A stretch of 64,000 nucleotides of DNA from Mixta sp. Marseille-Q2659 (GTDB taxonomy: Bacteria; Pseudomonadota; Gammaproteobacteria; Enterobacterales; Enterobacteriaceae). The position numbers and the translations under genes are program-made. This document shows positions 17,105 through 26,917 of this stretch, one piece after another. The first letter of the stretch is position 1, and every line of letters begins with the position of its first letter. Under the pieces are notes generated by a model, which saw only the letters and a list, made by a program, of their open reading frames with translations, did no database searches and had not been told where the DNA came from. The stretch lies in NCBI RefSeq assembly GCF_940807255.1, contig NZ_CALNWY010000004.1, positions 62,001-126,000 on the forward strand. The letters run 5' to 3'.

Positions 17105-19000
17105 ATGTTAAAAACAACGCAGGCCCGCTTTACGGTTGCGATCGTGGCATTTTTTATTGTGCTGATGGTAGTTACCGTGGCGGTTATCAATTTTTTTGTT
17201 GCCCCTCAGCTGAAAACAAATGAAGAGCGCCTGGTGCGCTATGAGGTGGATGCGCTGGCCGCGCGGATCGTCGAACAGATGAACCGCGTACAGGCTCAGC
17301 AGCGTACCATTACCGAAGCGGTGAGCGTGCTGGACAGCGCCGCTATTGATAGCCTGCTGCCTGCCCTGGTCAATCAGTATCAGGACAGTAACGTGTTCGG
17401 CGGCGGCATCTGGCCATTGCCAAATATGCGCGAGGCGGGTCGGGAAAAATTCAGCACCTTTTTTGCCCGTGACGCGAACAACCAGCTTCAGGTAAACACT
17501 TTCTGGAACTCACCGGAATCCGATCGCTATTACGAGCAGTCCTGGTACAAAGCGGGCCTTGCCGCCAGCAAAGGGCATTGCGCCTGGGCAAACGCCTATC
17601 AGGACGCCGCCAGCCCGCAGCCGCGCACCAACTGCGCCATGGCGATCTATCGCAACGGTACGGTCTGGGGCGTTGCGACCATCGACGTCACGCTGGGCTT
17701 CTTTAATCATCTGGCGAAAGAGATGGGCGAAGCGATTCACGGTCGCGTGCTGATCGTGGAGGCCGATGGCAAAGTGGTCGGCAATGCAGCGCTGGTGGAC
17801 GGCACGCCGAAGCTACAGAATCTGAGCGAGCTGGATCTGCCGATGGCCGCGCCGTTGAAAGCGCTGCTGGCAAGCGCCGGCAAACAGCCGGTAGAGAGCC
17901 AGTATCAGGGTGAAGAAGGGGATCGTACTCTGTTTGTCCAGCCGATCGCGGGCAGCCCGTGGTATCTGGCCAGCGATGTACCGACCAGCCTGCTGACGCA
18001 GCAAACCCACTCGATGATTTCCCAGCTGGGCATGGTGCAGATCCCGTTAGCCATTGTGCTGCTGTTGGTGCTGCTGGGCTTTATTCGCAGCATGATGAAA
18101 CGCCTGAGCCTGCTTAACAGCAATATTCTGGCGCTTTCCACCGGCGGCGCCGATCTGACGCAGCGTCTGCCTGCCAGCAACAGCCCGGAATTTAACGCCG
18201 TCGCGCAGAGCTTTAACCAGTTTATCAGCTACCTGCAGGGGCTGATCCGTCAGGTGGGCGACAGCGCGCTGGCGATCACCTCGGCGTCGCGTGAAATCGC
18301 CAGCGGCAACCTCGATCTCTCCGCCCGCACCGAAGAGCAGTCGAGTTCGATTGTGGAAACGGCGGCGTCGATGGAGCAGTTAACCGGCACCGTGCGTCAG
18401 AATGCCGATAACGCGACCCATGCCAACCAGCTGGCAGGCGAGGCGTCAAAAGTCGCCGAGCGCGGGACGGAAGTGGTGCGTCAGGTGGTGGCGACCATGG
18501 GCGAGATCGATGCATCTTCCCGTAAGGTGGTGGATATCATCAGCGTAATCGACAGCATCGCCTTCCAGACCAATATTTTGGCGCTGAACGCGGCGGTAGA
18601 AGCGGCACGCGCCGGTGAACAGGGCCGCGGCTTTGCGGTGGTCGCCAGTGAAGTGCGCAATCTGGCGCAGCGCTCCGCCAACTCGGCGCGTGAAATTAAA
18701 AAGCTGATTGAAACCTCGGTGGCCAATATCGATGCGGGTAGCCAGCTGGTTAACGAAGCCGGTAAGACGATGGATGAGCTGATGCAGGGCGTAAGCAGTG
18801 TCACTACCCTGATGAGCGAAATTATGTCCGCCAGCCGTGAGCAGAGTCTGGGCATTGAGCAGGTCAACACCGCGATTAACCAGCTCGACAGCACCACGCA
18901 GCAGAACGCCGCGCTGGTAGAACAGGTTTCTGCCGCCGCGCAGGCGATGGAAGAGCAGAGCGTGCAGCTGGAGCAGGTGGTCACCAGTTTCAAACTTTAA
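17105..19000 (+). CDS. Methyl-accepting chemotaxis protein
   Basis: 631-residue chemoreceptor. One N-terminal transmembrane helix (about residues 10-34) is followed by a periplasmic sensor of about 270 residues with a double-Cache look ([36 protein letters not shown]). A second helix follows ([17 protein letters not shown]), then HAMP and a long coiled signalling domain. The hairpin tip is [35 protein letters not shown]. No NWETF-like pentapeptide ends the protein, so it probably relies on other receptors for CheR/CheB tethering. The start is the ATG at 17105; a GTG two codons upstream is possible. The gene is isolated from any che operon. Confidence 0.93.
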   Translation: MLKTTQARFTVAIVAFFIVLMVVTVAVINFFVAPQLKTNEERLVRYEVDALAARIVEQMNRVQAQQRTITEAVSVLDSAAIDSLLPALVNQYQDSNVFGGGIWPLPNMREAGREKFSTFFARDANNQLQVNTFWNSPESDRYYEQSWYKAGLAASKGHCAWANAYQDAASPQPRTNCAMAIYRNGTVWGVATIDVTLGFFNHLAKEMGEAIHGRVLIVEADGKVVGNAALVDGTPKLQNLSELDLPMAAPLKALLASAGKQPVESQYQGEEGDRTLFVQPIAGSPWYLASDVPTSLLTQQTHSMISQLGMVQIPLAIVLLLVLLGFIRSMMKRLSLLNSNILALSTGGADLTQRLPASNSPEFNAVAQSFNQFISYLQGLIRQVGDSALAITSASREIASGNLDLSARTEEQSSSIVETAASMEQLTGTVRQNADNATHANQLAGEASKVAERGTEVVRQVVATMGEIDASSRKVVDIISVIDSIAFQTNILALNAAVEAARAGEQGRGFAVVASEVRNLAQRSANSAREIKKLIETSVANIDAGSQLVNEAGKTMDELMQGVSSVTTLMSEIMSASREQSLGIEQVNTAINQLDSTTQQNAALVEQVSAAAQAMEEQSVQLEQVVTSFKL

Positions 19001-19050
19001 GCAACGGTTACGCGCGGGCGTACAGCCCTGACGCATCAGGCAAGGTACAG

Positions 19051-19090
19051 AGCGCTTCGCCGCCGGTAACGGCAGCGGAGCGCTTTTTTG
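19051..19090 (+). terminator. Rho-independent terminator after the chemoreceptor gene
   Basis: AGCGCTTCGCCGCC pairs imperfectly with GGCAGCGGAGCGCT around GGTAAC and is followed by six T. It lies 50 bases after the chemoreceptor stop. Confidence 0.75.
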
Positions 19091-19196
19091 ATCGCGGTAA
19101 CTTTCGCTACATATTGTGATAACTACAGGGACTTTTTTTACGATTATGCGTCGACAGATGTGCCACAATAGTTGGGAATAATCTGAAGGAGCCTGC

Positions 19197-19760
19197 ATGT
19201 CCGCCATTGAAGTTATCCTTGTCGATCACCTCGATCGCCCTACCGGTAAAATGGAAAAGCTGGAAGTTCACGAAAAAGGTCTGCTGCATCGGGCGGTAAC
19301 GGTTTATGTCTTTAACCACCGGCTGGAGCTGCTGCTGCAGCGCCGCGCCAGTGGCAAATATCACTGCGGCGGATTGTGGAGCAATACCTGCTGCGGCCAT
19401 CCTTATCCTCATGAGACCACGCAGCATGCGGCAGAACGCCGCCTGAACGAGGAGATGGGCCTGAATCTGACGCTGACGCCGATGTTTGAGCTGAGCTATA
19501 ACCTGCCGCTGAGCAACGGGCTGACCGAGCATGAATATGGTCACGTTTTCTTCGCCCTGAGCGACGCTTCGCCGCAGCTTAACCCGGACGAGGCGGACGC
19601 CTGCCGCTGGCTCTCGCTGGAGGCGATTCAGCAGGAGATAACGCACGATCCCTCACGCTTTACCCCCTGGTTTTTATATACCTTTGCGCGCATTCCTGCC
19701 CAGCTGACGCAGTTTACTCAGCGCGTTGGGCTGGCAAAATCCTCCGCATCGACGTCGTAG
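19197..19760 (+). CDS. idi: Isopentenyl-diphosphate delta-isomerase, type I
   Basis: 187-residue cytosolic Nudix-fold enzyme that interconverts IPP and DMAPP. It carries the catalytic cysteine in SNTCCGHP and the catalytic Glu in LTEHEYGHVF; the degenerate Nudix helix reads ERRLNEEMGLN. AAGGAGCCTGC precedes the ATG. It stands alone rather than in a carotenoid cluster. Its last 43 bases overlap the 3' end of the convergent MFS gene. Confidence 0.95.
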   Translation: MSAIEVILVDHLDRPTGKMEKLEVHEKGLLHRAVTVYVFNHRLELLLQRRASGKYHCGGLWSNTCCGHPYPHETTQHAAERRLNEEMGLNLTLTPMFELSYNLPLSNGLTEHEYGHVFFALSDASPQLNPDEADACRWLSLEAIQQEITHDPSRFTPWFLYTFARIPAQLTQFTQRVGLAKSSASTS

Positions 19761-21196
19761 CCCGACGGTTCCCAAGGCACCAGCAGCAGCGCAAGCAAAC
19801 CGGCCAGCGGCGCCAGTGCAATCACCCAGAACACGCCGGTGTCCAGCCATGCTGTCAGCAGCGGAAACAGGAACAACGACAGCGTTGAGCTGGCGCGCAT
19901 TAGTGTCTGATTCAGCCCGACGCCGACGCCGCGTAGCGAAACCGGATAGCTCAGCGAGGCGTAGGTCATGGTATGCGAACCGGGGCCAAATCCCTGACCG
20001 AACAGGAACAGCGCCAGCATGGCGATAGCGGTTATCGCTTCCGGTAGCGCCTCAGGACGTCCGATTAGCGCCAGCCCCAGCAGCGCAGCGAACTGGCAAA
20101 CGTAGCCCGCCACCGTCATTCGCCAGGCACCGAGACGCGGCACCAGCCGCACCGCCAGCAGCCCGCCGACAAATGCAAACAGCAAATTCAACGCCAGCGA
20201 GACCAGAATGGTGGTCAGCATTGACTGTGCCAGAAAGCTGGAAATAATCACCGGCAGCCCGAAGGCGACCGCGTTATAGGCAAACGAGGAGGCGACAGAG
20301 ATGACCGTCGCCAGCAGCGTACGCTTCAGGTAAACGCCGCGCAGCAGCGCGCCGTAGTTGCGCCAGCCCGCCCGGCGTGGTCGCTGTTGCACGCGTACGT
20401 CCGCGTCGCTGGCGACCTGTGCGTTAATGCCCCAGGCACGACGTAAAATTGCTGCCGCGCCGTGCAGATCGCCCTGATTCGCCGCCCAGACCGGCGACTC
20501 GCTCATATAGCGGCTGCGAATGGCGATAATCAACAGCGCCGGCACCGCGCCAAAGCCCAGAATCAAACGCCACAGCCAGTCGGTATGGCTGGCCGGCAGC
20601 GTGGCGTACAGCACCAGCACCAGCAGATAAGAGATGCTGATGGCGGCATACCAGGTCGGACACCACATGGCGATGCTGGCGGCTTTATTGCCGCGTCCTT
20701 TAAGCCGCGAAAACTCGGCAAGGAACGCCATCGCTACCGGCAAATCGATCCCCACGCCCAGCCCCATCACAAACCGCGCGCCCGCCAGCACATATTCGTT
20801 GGGCGCAAAGGCGCAGGCCAGCGCGGCGACCACAAAGAAAAACATATCCGCCATAAACACGCGATAGCGACCAATCTTGTCGGTCAGATAGCCGCCGATC
20901 AGCGCGCCGATGATCGCGCCGAAGGTAATGGCGGAGGCGACCATACCCGTCGCGGCGGGCGTCAGGTTAAACTCGCGCGCCACATCTTTCATGCCAAAGG
21001 CCAGCGCACCCAGATCGTAGGCGTCCAGAAAAACGCCGCCCAGCGCGATGGCGATCACAATATGCGCATTATTTCGCGCCTGCGTGCTGGTATTGACCAG
21101 CTGTGAAACATCGGCAGGCTGGCGTATCCAGGCGGTCTCCCCGGCGGCAGAACGGCCCGACGCTTCTGACGTCGGCGCAGTGATAATTTCAGTCAT
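19718..21196 (-). CDS. MFS metabolite:H+ symporter family transporter
   Basis: 492-residue 12-helix carrier of the metabolite:proton symporter type. It has GGYLTDKIGRYRV (motif A), LPVAMAFLAEFSRLKGRG and a long N-terminal cytoplasmic stretch before the first helix (IVIAIALGGVFLDAYDLGALAF). Related carriers transport aromatic acids, sugars acids or osmolytes; the substrate is not predictable here. The ATG at 21196 is chosen; the frame extends four codons to a TTG at 21208, and neither has a strong ribosome site. It is convergent with idi and divergent from osmF. Confidence 0.85.
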   Translation of the reverse strand: MTEIITAPTSEASGRSAAGETAWIRQPADVSQLVNTSTQARNNAHIVIAIALGGVFLDAYDLGALAFGMKDVAREFNLTPAATGMVASAITFGAIIGALIGGYLTDKIGRYRVFMADMFFFVVAALACAFAPNEYVLAGARFVMGLGVGIDLPVAMAFLAEFSRLKGRGNKAASIAMWCPTWYAAISISYLLVLVLYATLPASHTDWLWRLILGFGAVPALLIIAIRSRYMSESPVWAANQGDLHGAAAILRRAWGINAQVASDADVRVQQRPRRAGWRNYGALLRGVYLKRTLLATVISVASSFAYNAVAFGLPVIISSFLAQSMLTTILVSLALNLLFAFVGGLLAVRLVPRLGAWRMTVAGYVCQFAALLGLALIGRPEALPEAITAIAMLALFLFGQGFGPGSHTMTYASLSYPVSLRGVGVGLNQTLMRASSTLSLFLFPLLTAWLDTGVFWVIALAPLAGLLALLLVPWEPSGYDVDAEDFASPTR

Positions 21197-21353
21197 GATG
21201 TTATGCAAAATTAATAATTATTGGGGGTCTGAGCATAACGTCATGATGTGAGAGCTTAAATTCCATCTGGTTATAACTTACTTCTGTTGCGTTTAAGCTT
21301 GCGTAGCGCCTCGCAGAAATTTGCCATTTATTCCGCGCCCGAAAATATTTGCG

Positions 21354-21360
21354 CTACGCT
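21354..21360 (+). promoter_or_regulatory. Possible sigma-S-type -10 element of osmF
   Basis: CTACGCT, preceded by TGCG, resembles the sigma-S-preferred -10 element. It lies 36 bases upstream of the osmF ATG. E. coli osmF-yehYXW is sigma-S dependent, which makes this reading plausible but unproven. Confidence 0.4.
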
Positions 21361-21395
21361 TTGACAGGTTAACTTCGCTAAAAAGGAAAATTGCC

Positions 21396-22316
21396 ATGGC
21401 TTTTGCTGCTGCGCGTCGCGGCCTGCTCGCCTTCGCCGCCCTGATGACGCTGTCCAGCGCTGTTCAGGCCGCCGAACCGGTGCGCGTGGGTTCGAAAATT
21501 GATACGGAAGGTTCGCTGCTGGGCAACATCATTTTGCAGGTACTGAATAAGCATGGCGTTCCGACGGTCAATAAAATTCAGCTGGGCAATACGCAGGTAG
21601 TGCGCGGCGCGATAACCGCCGGCGAGCTGGATATTTATCCTGAATACACCGGCAACGGCGCCTTTTTCTTTAATCTGGCGGGCGATGCAGCCTGGAAAAA
21701 TGCCCAGGCGGGCTATGAAAAAGTGAAAACGCTGGACGCGCAGAAAAATCAGCTGGTCTGGCTGACACCCGCGCCCGCTAATAATACCTGGACCATTGCG
21801 GTGCGTGGCGATCTGGCAAAAGAGCAGCATCTGACCTCGCTGGCCGATCTCAGCCGCTACCTGAAAGAGGGCGGTACCTTTAAGCTGGCCGCCTCCGCTG
21901 AATTTATCGAACGCGCCGATGCGCTGCCCGCTTTTGAAAAAGCCTATGGCTTTAAGCTGGAGCAGGATCAGCTGCTGTCGCTGGCGGGCGGCGATACGGC
22001 AGTGACCATCAAGGCGGCGGCGCAACAGACCTCCGGCGTTAACGCGGCGATGGCCTATGGCACCGACGGGCCGGTGGCGGCGCTGGGCCTGCAAACCTTA
22101 AGCGATCCGCAGGGCGTTCAGCCAATCTATGCGCCCGCGCCGGTTATCCGCGCGGCGGTGATGAAACAGTACCCTGAGGTTGCCGACTGGCTGCAGCCGG
22201 TGTTTAGCGCGCTGGATGAAAAAACCTTGCAGTCGCTAAACGCTAAAATCGCCGTTGAAGGTCAGGATGCGAAAAAAGTCGCAACCGACTGGCTCCAGCA
22301 GCAGAAATTGCTGTGA
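21396..22316 (+). CDS. osmF: Osmoprotectant/glycine betaine-type ABC substrate-binding protein
   Basis: 306-residue periplasmic binding protein of the YehZYXW importer (OpuC/ProX-like). A signal peptide ends near SSAVQA. The mature part starts EPVRVGSKIDTEGSLLGNII, followed by YPEYTGNGAFFF and the ligand-pocket stretch AMAYGTDGPVAAL. The ATG at 21396 has AAGGA eight bases upstream; longer forms to 21321 lack a proper signal peptide. It is the first gene of osmF-yehY-yehX-yehW, all on the + strand. The E. coli system is a low-affinity, stress-induced betaine-type transporter. Confidence 0.92.
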   Translation: MAFAAARRGLLAFAALMTLSSAVQAAEPVRVGSKIDTEGSLLGNIILQVLNKHGVPTVNKIQLGNTQVVRGAITAGELDIYPEYTGNGAFFFNLAGDAAWKNAQAGYEKVKTLDAQKNQLVWLTPAPANNTWTIAVRGDLAKEQHLTSLADLSRYLKEGGTFKLAASAEFIERADALPAFEKAYGFKLEQDQLLSLAGGDTAVTIKAAAQQTSGVNAAMAYGTDGPVAALGLQTLSDPQGVQPIYAPAPVIRAAVMKQYPEVADWLQPVFSALDEKTLQSLNAKIAVEGQDAKKVATDWLQQQKLL

Positions 22317-22341
22317 TTTTCTTATCCGATAGCCGCTGCTG

Positions 22342-23502
22342 ATGTTGCGATGGCCCCGTAACCGCGTGCTGCTGCTGCTGGTTGTGTTGCTGGCGGCGGC
22401 GCTGTTTACCTTACCTTTTGTCAGCTTCGCGCCGAACCGGCTGGTCTCCGGCCAGCCGGTGATGCTCTCCCAGCTACTGCGCGGCGCGGGCTGGCTGATT
22501 CCGCTTATCGTTCCGCTATTGTTGTTGCTGGCATGGCAACCGCTGAATCGACCCACGCTGATCCTGACGCTGGCGCTCAGTGAAATTCTGCTGACGCTGC
22601 TGGTGGCGCTGGGTGGTCATGCCGCTGAGACGCTGGCCGGGCAGGGCAGCGCGCTCTCCCGCACCAGCTTCGGCAGCGGCTTGTGGGCGGCGGGCGCGCT
22701 CTGTTTGCTGATTGCCGCCGACAGCGTGCTGCGCCTGACGCGCAATGGCGCGTGGCGATTGCTGTTGAACATGCAGGTCTGGCTGCCGCTGATTCTGCTG
22801 CTGGCTGGCGGCCAGCTCGATCAGCTGGCGCTGCTGAAAGAGTACGCGACCCGCCAGGATGTGTTCGATCAGGCGCTGTCACGCCACCTGCTGCTGCTGA
22901 TCGCCACGCTCGTTCCGGCGCTATTGCTGGGTGTACCGCTGGGGCTGTTCTGCTATCGACGTACGCGCTGGCAGGCCACCATCTTTTCTGTCCTCAATAT
23001 TATTCAGACCGTGCCCTCGGTGGCGCTGTTCGGCCTGCTAATTGCGCCGCTGGCGGGGCTGGCCGCGCATTTTCCCTGGCTTGCGCGGCTGGGCGTCAGC
23101 GGCATTGGCCTGGCGCCGGCGCTGATAGCGCTGGTGCTGTATGCGCTGTTGCCGCTGGTACGCAGCGTGGTGGCCGGACTTCAGCAGGTGCCATCCGGCG
23201 TGCGCGAAACCGCCGCCGGTATGGGCATGTCGCGCGGGCAGATTTTCTGGCAGGTGGAGATTCCGCTGGCGCTGCCGGTGTTGCTCAGCGGTCTGCGCGT
23301 GGTCACCGTACAGACGGTGGGCATGGCGGTCATCGCCGCTTTAATCGGCGCGGGCGGCTTCGGCGCTATTATCTTCCAGGGGCTGCTCAGCAGCGCGCTG
23401 GAGCTGGTATTGCTCGGCGTCATTCCGGTTATTGCGCTGGCGGTACTGGTGGATGCCCTGTTTAACATCGCTATCTCGCTGCTGGAAAGGAAGACCTTAT
23501 GA
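22342..23502 (+). CDS. yehY: ABC osmoprotectant transporter permease YehY
   Basis: 386-residue inner membrane permease. An N-terminal extension of several helices (about residues 8-160) precedes the conserved BPD permease domain (about 185-380), which includes the ATPase-contacting loop VPSGVRETAAGMGMSRGQIFW. It starts 25 bases after osmF and overlaps yehX by ATGA. It forms the membrane pore together with YehW. Confidence 0.92.
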   Translation: MLRWPRNRVLLLLVVLLAAALFTLPFVSFAPNRLVSGQPVMLSQLLRGAGWLIPLIVPLLLLLAWQPLNRPTLILTLALSEILLTLLVALGGHAAETLAGQGSALSRTSFGSGLWAAGALCLLIAADSVLRLTRNGAWRLLLNMQVWLPLILLLAGGQLDQLALLKEYATRQDVFDQALSRHLLLLIATLVPALLLGVPLGLFCYRRTRWQATIFSVLNIIQTVPSVALFGLLIAPLAGLAAHFPWLARLGVSGIGLAPALIALVLYALLPLVRSVVAGLQQVPSGVRETAAGMGMSRGQIFWQVEIPLALPVLLSGLRVVTVQTVGMAVIAALIGAGGFGAIIFQGLLSSALELVLLGVIPVIALAVLVDALFNIAISLLERKTL

Positions 23503-24434
23503 TTGAGTTTAAACAGGTCAGCAAATATTTTGCCGGCAAGGCGGCGGTGGATGAGATCGATCTACACATCGCCGCCGGTGAATTTACCGTGCTGATCGGC
23601 ACCTCCGGTTCCGGCAAATCAACTACGCTGAAAATGATTAACCGGCTGGTCGAACACGACAAGGGCACGATCCAGTTCGCCGGCGAGGAGATTCGCGGCT
23701 TTAATCCACAGACGCTGCGGCGTCGGATGGGTTACGCCATTCAGTCAATCGGGCTGTTTCCCCACTGGACGGTGGAAAAAAATATCGCCACCGTACCGGG
23801 GCTGCTGAACTGGCCGCAGGCGCAACAGCAGGAACGCATTGCCGAGCTGTTGACGCTGCTGAATCTGGAGGCGGATCTGCTTCATCGTTATCCGCACCAG
23901 CTTTCCGGCGGACAACAGCAACGGGTTGGCGTGGCGCGCGCGCTGGCCGCCGATCCAGAAGTGCTGTTGATGGATGAGCCATTTGGCGCGCTCGATCCGG
24001 TGACGCGCGGCGCGCTGCAGCAGGAGATGCTGCGTATTCATCGCTTATCCGGCCGTACGATTGTGCTGGTAACCCACGATATTGATGAGGCGCTGACGCT
24101 GGCGGATAAAATTGTGCTGATGGACAGCGGGCGTATCGTGCAGCAGGGCAGACCGATCGAAATGCTGACGCATCCCGCCAACGATTTTGTGCGCGACTTT
24201 TTTGGCCGCAGCGAACTGGGCGTGCGCTTGCTGGCGCTGGGAAGCGCCGGTGCAGCAGCCCGACGCGGCGAGTGGCTGGAAACGTCGCCGATAGCGGCGG
24301 AAATGTCGCTGCGTGAGGCGCTTTCCCAGTTTATTGCCCGTCAAACCGATAAGCTGCCGGTGGTGGATGGACAGGGCACGCCGCTCGGCGTGCTGCACTT
24401 TGGCGATTTGCTGCGTCAGCGGGAGAGCGCATGA
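23499..24434 (+). CDS. yehX: ABC osmoprotectant transporter ATPase YehX
   Basis: 311-residue ATP-binding subunit. Walker A is GTSGSGKST, the signature is [16 protein letters not shown], Walker B is [12 protein letters not shown], and the H-loop is [10 protein letters not shown]. The C-terminal about 70 residues look like a single CBS-like segment ([23 protein letters not shown]), as in other betaine-type ATPases. It overlaps yehY and yehW by four bases on each side, indicating tight translational coupling. Confidence 0.94.
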   Translation: MIEFKQVSKYFAGKAAVDEIDLHIAAGEFTVLIGTSGSGKSTTLKMINRLVEHDKGTIQFAGEEIRGFNPQTLRRRMGYAIQSIGLFPHWTVEKNIATVPGLLNWPQAQQQERIAELLTLLNLEADLLHRYPHQLSGGQQQRVGVARALAADPEVLLMDEPFGALDPVTRGALQQEMLRIHRLSGRTIVLVTHDIDEALTLADKIVLMDSGRIVQQGRPIEMLTHPANDFVRDFFGRSELGVRLLALGSAGAAARRGEWLETSPIAAEMSLREALSQFIARQTDKLPVVDGQGTPLGVLHFGDLLRQRESA

Positions 24435-25177
24435 GTGGACGTCTGAAAAGGTGGCTGCGCGATCCTCTGCTGTGGCTGATCGCACTGTTTATCGCTTTGT
24501 TGCTGTTGATGCCCTGGAGCGGCCCGCTGTTTGCCCGCTGGTTTCCGCAGCTCGATCGTCCGCTCTATCAGCAGGAAAGTTTTTGGCAACTGGCTCTGGC
24601 TCATCTGCGGCTGGTTGGTCTTTCCAGCCTGGGCGCGGCGCTGATCGGTATCGGCGCGGGCGTGGCGGTGACGCGCCAGAGCGGACGTGAGTTTCGTCCG
24701 CTGGTGGAAACCCTGGCCGCCGCCGGTCAAACCTTTCCGCCGGTAGCGGTGCTGGCCGTCGCGGTGCCGGTTATCGGTTTTGGCGAACAGCCTGCGATTA
24801 TTGCGCTATTGCTGTATGGCATTCTGCCGGTTCTGCAGGGCACGCTGGCGGGAATTGAATCGGTGCCCGCCAGCGCGCGTGAAGTGGCGCAGGGTGTTGG
24901 CATGAGCGCCTGGCAGTCGCTGACACGCGTCGAGCTGCCGCTGGCCGCGCCGGTGATTATCGCCGGGGTACGCACTTCGGTAATTATCAATATCGGTACC
25001 GCCGCCATCGCTTCAACGGTTGGCGCGAAAAGCCTGGGATCGCCGATTATTATCGGCCTGAGCGGGTTTAATACGGCGTATGTTATTCAGGGGGCGGTGC
25101 TGACGGCGCTACTGGCGCTGGTGGTAGACCGGCTCTTCGAGCGCCTGCAACGCTGTTTTAGCGGGAATGCAAAATAA
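24431..25177 (+). CDS. yehW: ABC osmoprotectant transporter permease YehW
   Basis: 248-residue permease with about six helices and the EAA-type loop [20 protein letters not shown]. It is the partner of YehY and the last gene of the operon. Its final 20 bases overlap the opposite-strand small gene yohO. Confidence 0.93.
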   Translation: MSGRLKRWLRDPLLWLIALFIALLLLMPWSGPLFARWFPQLDRPLYQQESFWQLALAHLRLVGLSSLGAALIGIGAGVAVTRQSGREFRPLVETLAAAGQTFPPVAVLAVAVPVIGFGEQPAIIALLLYGILPVLQGTLAGIESVPASAREVAQGVGMSAWQSLTRVELPLAAPVIIAGVRTSVIINIGTAAIASTVGAKSLGSPIIIGLSGFNTAYVIQGAVLTALLALVVDRLFERLQRCFSGNAK

Positions 25178-25265
25178 TGGTGTAGCCGACCAGCATCAGA
25201 CCACCGGTGCCGCCGACGGCCATGATAAAAAAGAGGGTGCCAACCAGGAATTTTTGCCAGTTCAT
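25158..25265 (-). CDS. yohO: YohO-like small membrane protein (35 residues)
   Basis: This 35-codon gene encodes a single hydrophobic helix in the part reading [20 protein letters not shown]. Length, helix position and the GG-x-GG-x-ML-GYT pattern match E. coli YohO. It sits between yehW and mlrA on the minus strand, which is also the E. coli arrangement. The ATG at 25265 has AGG upstream; a longer in-frame extension exists but adds non-conserved sequence. Its function is unknown. The 3' end overlaps yehW by 20 bases. Confidence 0.85.
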   Translation of the reverse strand: MNWQKFLVGTLFFIMAVGGTGGLMLVGYTIILHSR

Positions 25266-25344
25266 TGTGCTGCCTGTAACGATAAAAAAAGAGGGCAGAT
25301 CATAACGCGATCCGTGCCTGGCGACCAGGCAATTTACGTCATTT

Positions 25345-26079
25345 TCAGCCCGCTTCGTGCAGGTTGATAGAGAAGCCCTGCTCATGCCAGTGAGCAAACT
25401 GCTCTATCTGACGGCGGGTTAACTTTTTTCCTGTCCACACGAAAATCTGCTGACCGGGAAACAGCTCCGGTCTGGGATTCTCCAGCGGTTCCGCCAGCAC
25501 ATCGATACGCCAGCCGTGCTGGGCAAGACGCCATGCCTCCAGCCAGAGACGGGTGCGATCTTCCACGTTCCAGCCGATAAGCAGCGCATCTTTCCCGGCC
25601 TTTTTGCGCGCGCCGGTCAGACAGAAGGCGACGTAATCGATCAGGGCACCATCCAGCAAACTGCACATCGCTTTCGCCGTATTTTGATCGAGTCCCAGAC
25701 GCTGACGTACCGGCACAAAAACGTGATCGATCAGCGCGTCAACTGGATATTCACGCCCCATCGCGGCGATTTTAACCCGCAGCTTGGAAGGGCGAACGTG
25801 CCGCAGTACGCTCATCACCTCTTCCTGAAGCGCCATCCAGCCATCGTGGCTATCGACGTTCTCGCCTTCCATGAGCGCTTTTACCTTTCCTACCGGTACG
25901 CCACTCTCTATCCAGCGTTTAATCTCTTCGATACGCTGAACATCTTCATCATCAAACTGCCGGTGTCCGCCCTCGGTACGCTGTGGCTTAAGCAGCCCAT
26001 AACGACGCTGCCATGCGCGTAGCGTTACGGGGTTTATACCACAGCGTTCAGCGACATCGCCGATGCTGTACAGGGCCAT
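25345..26079 (-). CDS. mlrA: MlrA, MerR-family curli/biofilm regulator
   Basis: 244-residue transcription factor (E. coli 243). The N-terminal MerR winged helix begins [20 protein letters not shown] and continues [20 protein letters not shown]. The C-terminal domain (about residues 75-240) has the cobalamin-binding-like fold of the LitR/CarH group, but the B12-binding His motif is not evident, as in E. coli MlrA. MlrA activates csgD under sigma-S and c-di-GMP control in E. coli. The start at 26079 matches the family; a 13-codon extension is rejected. Confidence 0.93.
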   Translation of the reverse strand: MALYSIGDVAERCGINPVTLRAWQRRYGLLKPQRTEGGHRQFDDEDVQRIEEIKRWIESGVPVGKVKALMEGENVDSHDGWMALQEEVMSVLRHVRPSKLRVKIAAMGREYPVDALIDHVFVPVRQRLGLDQNTAKAMCSLLDGALIDYVAFCLTGARKKAGKDALLIGWNVEDRTRLWLEAWRLAQHGWRIDVLAEPLENPRPELFPGQQIFVWTGKKLTRRQIEQFAHWHEQGFSINLHEAG

Positions 26080-26137
26080 TTGCTGCCTCAACTTACTCTG
26101 CAGATACATTATCTGCATTAACCTTAACGGAGGTACG

Positions 26138-26174
26138 TCAAGTTGTATATGCTTTTTTTACTTGTACAACTTGA
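26138..26174. promoter_or_regulatory. Inverted repeat upstream of mlrA, possible MlrA operator
   Basis: TCAAGTTGTA (26138-26147) and TACAACTTGA (26165-26174) form a perfect 10-bp inverted repeat with a 17-base T-rich spacer. The core TTGTAYA-N-TGTACAA looks like the MlrA recognition palindrome that I recall from E. coli csgD. It lies about 60-95 bases upstream of mlrA and about 100 bases from the divergent acetyltransferase. MerR-type autoregulation is the inference. Confidence 0.55.
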
Positions 26175-26271
26175 TCGGCGCCACAAAAGCAGGGATTCTC
26201 AAGGTTTAGTTAAGGGTTGCTAAACTTTTGCGCCTGCGTTCAACGGCGCGTAACTCACTGGCGGAGAGTCG

Positions 26272-26790
26272 ATGATCGAATATCAGGTTTTGAATAAACA
26301 GCAGGCGCAGAGCGAGCTGGAAGCGCTGACCGATGTATTGCAGGGCTGCGTCAGCGACGGTGCCAGCGTGGGATTTATCGATGCCGACGATCGGCAAATA
26401 ATGCGAAATTTCTGGCTCGATACCCTAAGCGGCCTCGATCAGAATGAGCGGCTGCTGATAGTGGCGCGTCAACAGCAGCGCATTGTCGCCACGGTGATGG
26501 TGGTATGGAATCTGATGCCTAACGGTCGCCATCGTGCGGAAATTAGCAAACTGTTAGTACATCCCGCTGCGCGCCGACAGGGGATTGCGCGTCAGCTGAT
26601 GTATCTGGCGGAAGAGCGGGTAAAGCAGTCCGGGCGCACGCTGATGGTGTTGGATACCCGCAGCGGCGATATTGCCAGCCTGCTTTATCTGTCGCTGGGC
26701 TGGGAGATCGCCGGGGCTATTCCTTATTACGCGCAATCAACGGAAGGCGTAATGGATGCCACCACGGTTATGTATAAACGTCTGGCCTGA
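26272..26790 (+). CDS. GNAT N-acetyltransferase
   Basis: 172-residue Gcn5-related acetyltransferase. The acetyl-CoA-binding motif A reads LLVHPAARRQGIARQLMYLAE, preceded by the beta4 strand RAEISK. The C-terminal motif is LYLSLGWEIAGAIPYYA. The substrate is unknown. GGCGGAGAG precedes the ATG. It lies divergently from mlrA at the junction between the two E. coli-like synteny blocks. Confidence 0.85.
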   Translation: MIEYQVLNKQQAQSELEALTDVLQGCVSDGASVGFIDADDRQIMRNFWLDTLSGLDQNERLLIVARQQQRIVATVMVVWNLMPNGRHRAEISKLLVHPAARRQGIARQLMYLAEERVKQSGRTLMVLDTRSGDIASLLYLSLGWEIAGAIPYYAQSTEGVMDATTVMYKRLA

Positions 26791-26876
26791 CGCCCTCACG
26801 CGGCGGCCTGGCGCCGCCGTTAATCCTGGAAGCCAGCTTCCACATTTGCCGATAAGCGGCTGACGTCCGCCTCATA

Positions 26877-26892
26877 CTGTGTAAAAATACAG
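26877..26892. promoter_or_regulatory. LexA box upstream of dinG
   Basis: CTGTGTAAAAATACAG has the CTGT-N8-ACAG form of the SOS box with an AT-rich centre. It lies 26 bases before the dinG ATG. DinG is an SOS gene in E. coli, so the match is expected. Confidence 0.88.
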
Positions 26893-26917
26893 GGTATCAA
26901 CGCAGGAAGAGAGCAAG

